From SFDP01 sp051891855 (GTDB lineage: Bacteria; Bacillota; Clostridia; Lachnospirales; Lachnospiraceae), in the NCBI GenBank assembly GCA_051891855.1, contig JBJFFP010000058.1, forward strand, positions 26,220-90,219: a DNA stretch of 64,000 bases, read 5' to 3'. The position numbers and the translations under genes were made by a program. The notes beneath the pieces were generated by a model, which saw only the letters and a list, made by a program, of their open reading frames with translations, was not told the DNA's origin and did no database searches. Of the stretch, positions 26,760-35,065 are shown piece after piece (the first letter of the stretch is position 1; each line of letters opens with the position of its first letter).

Positions 26760-29700
26760 TTATTCAGCAGAAAGACGGCAGATATCCACCGGGGAAACGG
26801 TATCAGAAGAGAAATCCTGTGCCAGAATATCGGCCAGGCTGGAGGCGGTATCCAGACTGGTAAGGCAGGGGATACCTAACTCCACACTCTTTCGTCTCAC
26901 CTTTACGCTGTCTCTGGCGGGAAGACGGCCCTTGGCTGAGGTAGAAATAATGTAGCTTATCTTACCGCTTTCCAACAGAGTCAGCGTGTTCTGTGAAGAC
27001 TCATGAATTTTATGTACCAGAGTGACACTTAATCCATAATCCCGAAGCACCTTTGCCGTCCCGGCAGTAGCGTACAGCCGGAAACCAAGATGGGCAAACT
27101 TTTCTGCCAGGGAGCCGATTTCTTCTTTATCACTGTCTCTTACGGTAATGAAAATTCCTTTTTTGGGGTGAAACCGGTAGCCGGCACCCAAAAGACCTTT
27201 ATAAAGAGCCTCCGTCATGGTAGGAGCAATTCCCAGCACCTCTCCCGTGGATTTCATTTCCGGGCCCAGCATAGTATCCAGATTGGAGAGCTTTTCAAAG
27301 GAAAAAACGGGTACCTTTACAGCGGTATAGGAGGAAGTCGGGGCAAGTCCTGTTCCATAAGGCATATTCTTTAATTTTTTCCCCAGCATGACCTGAGTAG
27401 CAATATCGATCATGGGAATACCCGTCACCTTGCTTAAATAGGGAACGGTACGGGAGGAACGGGGATTTACCTCAATTACATAAATTTGTTTTTCATGGAT
27501 GACATATTGGATATTAATCAGGCCCTTCGTTTTCAAAGCAAGAGCCAGTCGGGTAGAATAATCGATAATTTTAGCTGTCTGGGCAGCACTCAAATTCCAG
27601 GCCGGATAAACGGCAATGGAGTCTCCGGAATGGATTCCTGCCCGGTCAATATGTTCCATAATACCGGGGAGAAGTACAGCTTCACCATCACAGATGGCAT
27701 CTACCTCCAGCTCAGTCCCCTGCATATATTTATCAACCAGAACCAGATTATTTTCCAGTCCGGTAAGGATGATTCCCATGTATTCCGTGACATCTGCATC
27801 GGAAAAGGCGATAATCATATTCTGGCCACCCAAAACGTAGGAGGGACGAAGAAGAACCGGGTACCCCAGTTGATTGGCTGCAGCCAGGGCTTCCTTGGTT
27901 GTTCTTACCGTAAACCCTTCAGGTTGTTTAATATGGAGCTGCTTTAGTAAGGCTTCAAATCTTCCCCGATCCTCTGCCAGATCAATGCTGTCGGCACAGG
28001 TACCAAGGATGGGAATCCGGTTTTCAGACAGCCAGTGGGTAAGGCGGATAGCCGTCTGACCGCCAAAGGCAACCACTACGGCCTGAGGCTTTTCCAGAGC
28101 AATAATGGGAGCAACATCCTCCGGAGTAAGAGGCTCAAAATAGAGCCGATCGGCAGTGTTGAAGTCGGTAGATACGGTCTCCGGATTATTATTGATAATC
28201 ACCACCTCGTAGCCTGCCTGCTGCAATGCCCAGACACAGTGGACAGAGGCATAATCAAACTCAATTCCCTGTCCGATACGAATGGGGCCTGAACCGAAAA
28301 CCAGAATTACCGGCTTGGGATTTGGGCGATTTTCCAGAAAAGTGAGGGCTTCATCCTCTTCCCCAAAAGCAGAGTAAAAGTAAGGAGTTCGGGCAGCAAA
28401 TTCTCCACCGCAGGTATCCACCATTTTATAGGTGTAGGAAGGGCATTCTTCAAAAAGAGAGAACCAGGAAGCAGCATCGGGTAAAGCATGGCTTTCTCCA
28501 TAAATTTCCTTAATGGTTTTAATTAAAAAACCGTTGCTCTTTAATCGATAAATCAATTCTCTGGTCAGAGGTTTGCTTCGCAGCTCCTTTTCCAGTTGGC
28601 TTAAATGAAGGAGCTTATCCAGAAACCATTCATCAATCCCGGTGAGCTGGTGAAGCTCATCTATGGAGTGATTTCGGTACAGTGCTTCATAGATGGCAAA
28701 AATACGCTGATCATCCCGGGCCTTAATTTTCTCCATCAGGGCAGAGCTTTCCAGGCTGCGAATGGACTTATCCCATAGTGAGTCATGAGAGATTTCTGCA
28801 CCTCGAATAGCCTTCATCAGAGCAAATTCAAAGCTTCTTCCTATGGACATTACTTCGCCGGTGGCCTTCATCTGGGTACTTAGGGTTCTGGAAGCATAGA
28901 CAAATTTATCAAAGGGGAATTTAGGAAATTTAACCACCACATAATCCAGTGCCGGCTCGAAGCAGGCCTTTGTCTGTCCGGTAACCTCATTGTCAATTTC
29001 CTCCAGAGTATAACCAACAGCAATTTTGGCAGCTACTCGGGCAATGGGATAGCCGGTGGCCTTACTGGCCAGGGCAGAGGAGCGGGAAACCCTGGGATTT
29101 ACTTCAATAACGGCATATTCAAAGCTTTCCGGGTGAAGAGCGAACTGAACGTTGCAGCCGCCTTCTACTCCCATGGCCTCAATAATGTGAAGTGCTGCAC
29201 TTCGCAGCATCTGATATTCCTTGTCCGCAAGAGTCAGAGCCGGAGCTACTACAATAGAGTCACCGGTATGGATTCCCACCGGATCCAGATTTTCCATGGA
29301 GCAGACGGTAATGGCATTTCCCCTGCCGTCACGCATAACCTCAAATTCAATTTCTTTCCAACCGGTAATGGATTTTTCCACCAGTATCTGGGTAATGGGG
29401 GACTGGCGGAGACCGGAGGCTGCAATTTCCCGAAGAGCTTTCTCATCTTCGGCAATTCCGCCGCCACTTCCTCCTAAGGTAAAGGCAGGACGGACGATAA
29501 CCGGATAACCCTCTCTGCGGGCAAAGCTGAGGGCTCCTTCCAGGGTATGGGTGATTACAGAGGGAATTACCGGCTCACCAATGGACTCCATGGTGGCTTT
29601 AAAGCATTGACGGTCTTCCGCACGGTCAATAGTTTGGGGATCGGCACCCAGCAGAGTAACCGAATGGGAGTGAAGAAAGCCTTCCTTTGCCAGCTCCATG

Positions 29701-29996
29701 GATAGAGTAAGACCGGTTTGTCCACCCAGAGTAGACAGGAGACTGTCCGGTTTTTCCAACTCAATGATCCGTTTGACGAAATCGGTGGTCAGCGGCTCAA
29801 CGTAGATGTGATCAGCCATGGAGGTATCGGTCATGATTGTTGCCGGATTGGAGTTGACAAGGACTACTTCCAGTCCCTCTTCTTTCAAGGCGCGGCAGGC
29901 CTGGGTACCGGCATAGTCAAATTCAGCCGCCTGGCCGATGACAATGGGGCCTGAGCCGATAACCATTACTTTTTTTAAATTGGGGTTTAAAGGCAT
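26760..29996 (-). CDS. carB: Carbamoyl-phosphate synthase large subunit CarB
   Basis: Makes carbamoyl phosphate from bicarbonate, two ATP and the ammonia released by CarA; it feeds pyrimidines and arginine. The 1078-residue protein has two homologous ATP-grasp halves (each opening with a glycine-rich GSGPIVIGQ or GSGPIRIGQ motif and GGQT), an oligomerisation region in the middle and a C-terminal regulatory MGS-like domain (about 930-1078). It begins four bases after the carA stop, with GGAGAA as binding site. Confidence 0.97.
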   Translation of the reverse strand: MPLNPNLKKVMVIGSGPIVIGQAAEFDYAGTQACRALKEEGLEVVLVNSNPATIMTDTSMADHIYVEPLTTDFVKRIIELEKPDSLLSTLGGQTGLTLSMELAKEGFLHSHSVTLLGADPQTIDRAEDRQCFKATMESIGEPVIPSVITHTLEGALSFARREGYPVIVRPAFTLGGSGGGIAEDEKALREIAASGLRQSPITQILVEKSITGWKEIEFEVMRDGRGNAITVCSMENLDPVGIHTGDSIVVAPALTLADKEYQMLRSAALHIIEAMGVEGGCNVQFALHPESFEYAVIEVNPRVSRSSALASKATGYPIARVAAKIAVGYTLEEIDNEVTGQTKACFEPALDYVVVKFPKFPFDKFVYASRTLSTQMKATGEVMSIGRSFEFALMKAIRGAEISHDSLWDKSIRSLESSALMEKIKARDDQRIFAIYEALYRNHSIDELHQLTGIDEWFLDKLLHLSQLEKELRSKPLTRELIYRLKSNGFLIKTIKEIYGESHALPDAASWFSLFEECPSYTYKMVDTCGGEFAARTPYFYSAFGEEDEALTFLENRPNPKPVILVFGSGPIRIGQGIEFDYASVHCVWALQQAGYEVVIINNNPETVSTDFNTADRLYFEPLTPEDVAPIIALEKPQAVVVAFGGQTAIRLTHWLSENRIPILGTCADSIDLAEDRGRFEALLKQLHIKQPEGFTVRTTKEALAAANQLGYPVLLRPSYVLGGQNMIIAFSDADVTEYMGIILTGLENNLVLVDKYMQGTELEVDAICDGEAVLLPGIMEHIDRAGIHSGDSIAVYPAWNLSAAQTAKIIDYSTRLALALKTKGLINIQYVIHEKQIYVIEVNPRSSRTVPYLSKVTGIPMIDIATQVMLGKKLKNMPYGTGLAPTSSYTAVKVPVFSFEKLSNLDTMLGPEMKSTGEVLGIAPTMTEALYKGLLGAGYRFHPKKGIFITVRDSDKEEIGSLAEKFAHLGFRLYATAGTAKVLRDYGLSVTLVHKIHESSQNTLTLLESGKISYIISTSAKGRLPARDSVKVRRKSVELGIPCLTSLDTASSLADILAQDFSSDTVSPVDICRLSAE

Positions 29997-30000
29997 GCTG

Positions 30001-31080
30001 TTATTCTCCTTCCATCATTTTTATAAATTCCTGAAACAGATATTCGGTATCTTTAGGTCCGCCACAGGCCTCAGGATGGAACTGTACGGAGAGCCCGGGA
30101 AAGTCTTTATAGCGAATCCCTTCGCAGGTAAAATCATTCAGATTGACAAAGCTGAGGGAAGCATTGGGAGGCAGGTTATCACAGCTTACGCTGTAACCGT
30201 GATTTTGACTGGTAATATAAATTCTGCCGCTTTCCACATCCTTAACCGGCTGATTACTGCCGCGATGGCCAAATTTCAGCTTCCCGGTTTTCGCTCCGTT
30301 GGCCAAAGCCAGAAGCTGATGGCCAAGACAAATACCGAAAAGGGGAATTTTGGCTTCACAAAGAGAATGAATTTCACGAATAATATCCGAATAATCAGCA
30401 GGATTACCGGGGCCGTTGCTGAGCATGATTCCATCCGGCTTTAGGGCAAGAATCTGTTGGGCAGAATAGGAGGAGGGGACGATGGTAATTTTGCAGCCTA
30501 AAGAATGAAGCTTTCGGACAATGTTCTGTTTTGCACCGAAATCCCAAAGCACCACATGATAATGCCAGACACCGTTTTCCACAACATAGGCAGAGGAACA
30601 GCTGACCTTGTCTACCGCATCCTTACATTTCCACTGTTTAAGAGAATCAAGGTCATGGGCGGATAAGGCAGAGGTGGTGAGTCTTCCGTTCATGACCCCC
30701 TGATCCCTGATTTTTTTCGTAAGAGTTCTGGTATCCAGTCCATAGATTCCCGGAATTTTATTTCGCCGTAACCACTTATCCAGGGAAAGCTGACTTCTGA
30801 AATTGGATGGGGAAGAGCAAAATTCTCTGGTCAGATAAGCACTTAAATGGATTTTTTTACTTTCGGTATCCAATAGATTCACTCCATAATTTCCAATCAG
30901 GGGAAAGGTCTGTAGTACCATCTGCCCGTAGTAGCTGGGGTCGGTAAGAGTTTCCACGTATCCGGTCATGGAGGTGGTAAACACCACTTCTGCAATTACA
31001 TCTGCAGTAAGTGCAGCACCAAAGCTTTTTCCGGGAAAACAGGTTCCGTCCTCCAACTGAAGATAAATTGTTTCGTCCAT
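30001..31080 (-). CDS. carA: Carbamoyl-phosphate synthase small subunit CarA
   Basis: The glutaminase subunit. It has 359 residues from the ATG at 31080 (TGGAGATT upstream); ATG codons 12 and 51 bases earlier are also in frame but have poorer context. The N-terminal domain (about 1-150; TSMTGYVETLTDPSY) contacts CarB. The class I glutaminase domain has the nucleophile in FGICLGHQ and the catalytic HPE in FHPEACGGPKD. It is followed directly by carB and preceded by a promoter and a long attenuator-like hairpin. Confidence 0.96.
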   Translation of the reverse strand: MDETIYLQLEDGTCFPGKSFGAALTADVIAEVVFTTSMTGYVETLTDPSYYGQMVLQTFPLIGNYGVNLLDTESKKIHLSAYLTREFCSSPSNFRSQLSLDKWLRRNKIPGIYGLDTRTLTKKIRDQGVMNGRLTTSALSAHDLDSLKQWKCKDAVDKVSCSSAYVVENGVWHYHVVLWDFGAKQNIVRKLHSLGCKITIVPSSYSAQQILALKPDGIMLSNGPGNPADYSDIIREIHSLCEAKIPLFGICLGHQLLALANGAKTGKLKFGHRGSNQPVKDVESGRIYITSQNHGYSVSCDNLPPNASLSFVNLNDFTCEGIRYKDFPGLSVQFHPEACGGPKDTEYLFQEFIKMMEGE

Positions 31081-31115
31081 AATCTCCACCATCCTTCCAA
31101 AGTAAATTTGACATA

Positions 31116-31183
31116 ACAAAAAGGCGTCCATAAAGGATAACTATTCAGTATAGAATAATCATCTTTTACGAACGCCTTTGTTC
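31116..31183 (-). promoter_or_regulatory. carA leader: hexaloop hairpin and long terminator stem
   Basis: Reading the minus strand, GAAC-[AAAGGC]-GTTC (31183-31170) is a hairpin with a six-base loop, A1 and G4. The loop plus 3' arm (AAAGGCGTTC) is the 5' start of a long, nearly continuous stem that ends ACGCCTTT with a T-run down to 31116. The stem is about 27 base pairs with a few wobbles and a TATACT end loop. The two structures exclude each other. No PyrR-type binding sequence was recognised. Confidence 0.6.
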
Positions 31184-31191
31184 TTTCGGCT

Positions 31192-31220
31192 ATTGTAGCA
31201 CTATAAAAATCAGGGGTCAA
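31192..31220 (-). promoter_or_regulatory. carA promoter
   Basis: On the minus strand TTGACC (31220-31215), 17 bases, TACAAT (31197-31192). The predicted start lies 8-10 bases before the hexaloop hairpin, as at glnN. Confidence 0.75.
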
Positions 31221-31248
31221 GGAAAATTTTATTTACCGTATTTGATAT

Positions 31249-33066
31249 TTACTGTACCTGTTTTCTGATTAGAGGAATAGCACAGTAGAGAGGCAGACTG
31301 TATACCAAATGGTAGGCATAGCGAAATTCCACAGCCACAGGCGTGGCAATCAGCAGGGTGGCAATAATGGCCATATTTGGAATCCAGGGAGTACCAAGAG
31401 AAATCAGGCCGGCTAAAGAGCGGGGTTTTTCCGGTAGAGTATCCTCGTCCGATGGAAGGAAGGACAGATGGATTCCCAAAGCCAGCAGGGCAAGCCACAG
31501 AACGGAGCCCATACTCCAGAGAGCGCCATATAGGGGAAAGATATTTTGCAGCTTAAGGGAAATCTCCCTCAGCTTTGTCAGAAGCTTTCCTCCAATGAGG
31601 TATTCTCCATGAAGTCCCGTATCGTTATCAATAACACCCTCTACATCGGCAACCGGATAAAGTGCAGTAGGAGAGTAGTAGCCTTTGGTTTGTTCAATAT
31701 AGGCGTCCAGATAAATATCGGGATAGGTGAAGCCAAGCCCCAGCCATAGCTTAAGATATTCACCCTTATGTGCTTCAAGATACTTCGGATTACCGGCCCG
31801 CACCAGTTCCTTCATATTGTCGGAAATATATTCTGTGTATAATTCATCAATATAGGAAATATCCATAATTTTACTTAACAGCTCCTCCTGGGCATCTGTC
31901 AGCTGCTTTCCTGATGCAACTACGCGGCAGACCTGCTGAAGAGGAATGGATACAGATTCCACAAAGTCAGGCTGCTTTACCTCGTAATGCTCCATTACAG
32001 GACCTTTTACAGTAAGAACAAGAAGCAGGATAAAAAGATGAATGGGATACATAAGCTTTTTTTGCTTCCGAAAGGAAATCAGTAAGAAAGGAAGACCGAG
32101 TAAAAAAGCGTACCATCCATTAGAGCGGTAAAGGCACATCAGACAGCCGGAGACAGTATATATTCCCAAAGACAGGAAAGAAGGCTTCCCTTCCTTTGTA
32201 AAAAGCAGATGGAAAAGTGCGGTGCAGAAGAAAAGCAGGGTTCCGGCAAATAGTACATCCTTCCAAATGCAGATGGCCATGACACTGTTGTAAGGCATCA
32301 GGGCATAGAAGGAAATGATTCCGATCTGTAGAAGAAGACAGGAGCAAGATTTACCGATAATGTAAACCAGATAGGCAGCAGCCAGAGCCATAAAGCAGAT
32401 CTGAAACAGGGTATAAAAGGCGAAGGCCCCATTTACGGAGGAAGTAAACAGTGTACCCAGATGATAAAACAGCGAGATGGTCATTGTATGCACCCAGGGA
32501 TGGTGATTGCTAAAGGGCTGCATCCCCATAACCTGTTCCAGCTGGTTGATACTGTCCGGAGTTAGGATACCCGGCCAGGAATAGAGCAGGAAGGGGATGC
32601 GGCAAAAAACACAGGCAAGAAAACAGAGCAGGGGTAAAAAACGAATCAGAAGCTTCTTTTGAGGAGAGGCCTCCCGGGTTTCTCTGGGGGTAAATCGGTT
32701 ATACAGACAGAGCAGGTATAAAATCCCATTTTCAAAAAGCAGGAAGAGACCAACAAAGGTCACTGCTACGATAACGCCCTTAAACAGAGCATTATCCAAA
32801 TCAGCTGCGATTTCTCTGCGGATGTCCGCAAGATAAAAGAGGGTAAAGGTAAGTCCCAATAAGGCCGCTGTAAGCTGCTGCCTTTTTCGATCCTCAGGCT
32901 TTGTCAGGGCAGTCTCTTTTTTTGCCGCTTTCAAAAAAATCAGGCATAAAAAAAAGAAGAGAAAAGCGATGACATTCATGGAATGCAGTCCGCTGATTCT
33001 CATCATTGCCCAGGAGGCCAAAAAGCTTTGAAGGCTTAAAGCAGCTGTTGAAGATGATTTAACCAT
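31249..33066 (-). CDS. Large polytopic membrane protein (DUF6020-like)
   Basis: A 605-residue protein with about 12 predicted membrane helices and one larger outside segment (about residues 360-480) carrying the sequence PDFVESVSIPLQQVCRVV. The motif YSWPGILTPDSINQLEQV with NHHPWVHT in the first outer loop recalls GT-C type glycosyltransferases and the DUF6020 family common in Lachnospiraceae; the acidic residue there may be catalytic. Lipid-linked sugar transfer is a guess. The ATG at 33066 has GGAG nine bases upstream; a TTG 27 bases earlier also opens the frame. It lies upstream of carA but carA has its own promoter. Confidence 0.65.
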   Translation of the reverse strand: MVKSSSTAALSLQSFLASWAMMRISGLHSMNVIAFLFFFLCLIFLKAAKKETALTKPEDRKRQQLTAALLGLTFTLFYLADIRREIAADLDNALFKGVIVAVTFVGLFLLFENGILYLLCLYNRFTPRETREASPQKKLLIRFLPLLCFLACVFCRIPFLLYSWPGILTPDSINQLEQVMGMQPFSNHHPWVHTMTISLFYHLGTLFTSSVNGAFAFYTLFQICFMALAAAYLVYIIGKSCSCLLLQIGIISFYALMPYNSVMAICIWKDVLFAGTLLFFCTALFHLLFTKEGKPSFLSLGIYTVSGCLMCLYRSNGWYAFLLGLPFLLISFRKQKKLMYPIHLFILLLVLTVKGPVMEHYEVKQPDFVESVSIPLQQVCRVVASGKQLTDAQEELLSKIMDISYIDELYTEYISDNMKELVRAGNPKYLEAHKGEYLKLWLGLGFTYPDIYLDAYIEQTKGYYSPTALYPVADVEGVIDNDTGLHGEYLIGGKLLTKLREISLKLQNIFPLYGALWSMGSVLWLALLALGIHLSFLPSDEDTLPEKPRSLAGLISLGTPWIPNMAIIATLLIATPVAVEFRYAYHLVYSLPLYCAIPLIRKQVQ

Positions 33067-33185
33067 GCTGTAATTCTCCGATTTCTTCTGCAAAGGTATT
33101 CAGTACTCTTTTAACGTAATTATGGATATTGTATAAAAAAAATAAGGCTGCCGCAAGGCTTATCCGCATTTTTTCAGGAAAAGTA

Positions 33186-33215
33186 TTGACAAAAATTTAC
33201 AGACTATGCTATTTT
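33186..33215 (+). promoter_or_regulatory. asnB promoter
   Basis: TTGACA (33186-33191), an 18-base spacer and TATTTT (33210-33215). The predicted transcript starts near 33220 and has a leader of about 175 bases. Confidence 0.65.
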
Positions 33216-33259
33216 GGGAACAGAAAAGAAAAAAGTGCGATTGAGTTCGCAAAAAAGGG

Positions 33260-33341
33260 GTCATACAAAGGTGTGTGGCAAATAGGTAATACGCGGATAA
33301 GCAGTTATTCGTCCTATTTCAGGACGGTAGCTGCTTTTTTT
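33260..33341 (+). promoter_or_regulatory. asnB leader: two hexaloop hairpins and a terminator
   Basis: First hairpin: GTCATAC-[AAAGGT]-GTGTGGC (33260-33279), seven pairs including wobbles, loop with A1 and G4. After a 13-base linker comes GCGGATA-[AGCAGT]-TATTCGT (33293-33312), seven pairs, six-base loop with A1 but A rather than G at position 4. The second hairpin overlaps the 5' arm of an intrinsic terminator that runs from AAGCAG (33299) through a CGTCCT/AGGACG inner stem to CTGCTTTTTTT (33341). Two tandem hexaloops with the second overlapping a terminator is the ANTAR target layout. Confidence 0.6.
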
Positions 33342-33395
33342 ATGCCGGGATGAGGCCCTGTATATACCCCAAATTCAAAATAAGGAGGAGACGGA

Positions 33396-34979
33396 ATGTG
33401 TTCGATACTATGTTACGCAGGAAAGGATATGGAGATAAAGCTTTGGGAAGACAGTCTGGCAAGGACAACCATGCGGGGACCGGATGCAGCTAATGTAGTG
33501 GAGACTAAATTCGGGATTATGGGCTTTGCCCGTCTGGCCATTATGGGACTTTCAGAGGAAGGGATGCAGCCCTTCAAACAGGATGAGGACTGGGTAGTCT
33601 GCAACGGTGAGATTTATGGCTTTCGCAGGTTGAAGCGGGAGCTTGAGGAGAGAGGATATACCTTTCACAGTGGTTCCGATTGTGAGGTCTTACTGCCTCT
33701 GTACCGGGAATACGGGCCGGAGATGTTTTCTCATCTGGATGCCGAGTATGCCTGTGTCCTTTATGACGGAAAAACCGATACTCTGCTGGCTGCAAGAGAC
33801 CCTATCGGAATCCGCCCTTTATTTTACGGTTATTCCCAAAGCGGAAGGATAGCCTTTGCCAGTGAGCCTAAATGTCTGATGGACAGGGTGGAAAAGATAT
33901 TTCCCTTTCCTCCCGGCCATTATTACCTGAACGGGGAGTTTATTCCTTATGAGAAAATCGATGAGGTACATGGATATATTCATGAGGATCTGGATACCAT
34001 AACGGCAAAAATCAGGGACAAGCTGATCCGGGGTGTGGAAAAGCGCCTTGATGCAGATGCTCCCTTGGGCTTTTTGTTATCCGGCGGTCTGGATTCCAGT
34101 CTGGTATGTGCCATTGCAGCCAATATCCTGAAACGTCCTATTCGTACCTTTGCCATCGGTATGGATGTGGATGCCATTGACTTAAAATATGCTAAGCAGG
34201 TGGCAGATTTTATCGGGGCCCATCATACAGAAGTGATTATGACCAGAGAGCAGGTTCTGGACAGCCTGGAAACGGTGATTGAGGCTCTGGCCACTTATGA
34301 TATTACCACCATTCGGGCCAGCATGGGCATGTATCTGGTCTGTAAGGCTATTCATCAGCAGACGGATTTAAAGGTATTGCTGACAGGAGAGATTTCCGAT
34401 GAGCTTTTTGGATATAAATATACGGATTTTGCTCCCAGTGCCGAGGAATTTCAGAAGGAAGCGGCAAAGCGGCTAAGGCAGCTGCATTATTATGATGTAC
34501 TCCGTGCTGACCGGTGTCTGGCGGCCAACAGCCTGGAGGCCAGAGTTCCCTTTGGGGATCTGGACTTTGTCCGTTACGTGATGTCCATTGACCCGGCGAA
34601 AAAATTAAATACCTATGGAAAGGGTAAATATTTACTGCGAAAGGCCTTTGAAAAGGATGAAATTTTACCGGAGGAAATTCTCTGGAGGGAGAAGGCGGCC
34701 TTTTCCGATGCAGTAGGACACAGTATGGTGGATGATTTGAAGGAGTATGCCGAAACAGTGTACAGTGATGAGGAATACGAAAGACTTCGCGGAAAGTATG
34801 AGTTCGCTACCCCCTTTACTAAGGAAAGCCTGCTGTATCGGGAAATTTTTGAACGATACTATCCCGGCCAGGCGCATATGATTCCGGATTTTTGGATGCC
34901 AAATAAGGAATGGGAGGGCTGTAATGTAAACGATCCCAGTGCCAGAGTTTTAACGAATTATGGTGACAGCGGGCTGTAA
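33396..34979 (+). CDS. asnB: Asparagine synthetase B (glutamine-hydrolysing)
   Basis: Makes asparagine from aspartate with ATP and the glutamine amide. The 527-residue protein has a class II glutaminase domain with Cys2 (MCSILCYAG), RGPDA and CNGEIYG, and a synthetase domain with the pyrophosphate loop LLSGGLDSSLV (about residue 227), TGEISDELFGY and LEARVPF. AAGGAGGAG precedes the ATG. It is shorter than the second AsnB in this window and more like the E. coli enzyme. It heads an asnB-purB-purA unit with a regulated leader. Confidence 0.95.
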   Translation: MCSILCYAGKDMEIKLWEDSLARTTMRGPDAANVVETKFGIMGFARLAIMGLSEEGMQPFKQDEDWVVCNGEIYGFRRLKRELEERGYTFHSGSDCEVLLPLYREYGPEMFSHLDAEYACVLYDGKTDTLLAARDPIGIRPLFYGYSQSGRIAFASEPKCLMDRVEKIFPFPPGHYYLNGEFIPYEKIDEVHGYIHEDLDTITAKIRDKLIRGVEKRLDADAPLGFLLSGGLDSSLVCAIAANILKRPIRTFAIGMDVDAIDLKYAKQVADFIGAHHTEVIMTREQVLDSLETVIEALATYDITTIRASMGMYLVCKAIHQQTDLKVLLTGEISDELFGYKYTDFAPSAEEFQKEAAKRLRQLHYYDVLRADRCLAANSLEARVPFGDLDFVRYVMSIDPAKKLNTYGKGKYLLRKAFEKDEILPEEILWREKAAFSDAVGHSMVDDLKEYAETVYSDEEYERLRGKYEFATPFTKESLLYREIFERYYPGQAHMIPDFWMPNKEWEGCNVNDPSARVLTNYGDSGL

Positions 34980-35065
34980 AGTATGATACACTAAGGGACG
35001 TGAGAGAATTGGAATGGCTGTTTTAACAGTGAATAAAGCGTAAATACTTCAGTATGGAGGAATCT

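Noticed and set aside
31116..31220. PyrR-binding attenuator ahead of carA
   Set aside because: No sequence like the PyrR anti-antiterminator consensus was found in the leader; the pyrG leader also lacks it.
33260..33341. T-box riboswitch in the asnB leader
   Set aside because: The terminator looks T-box-like and a UGGC is present, but the AGGGUGGNACCGCG core is missing and the leader is too short for a stem I with specifier loop.
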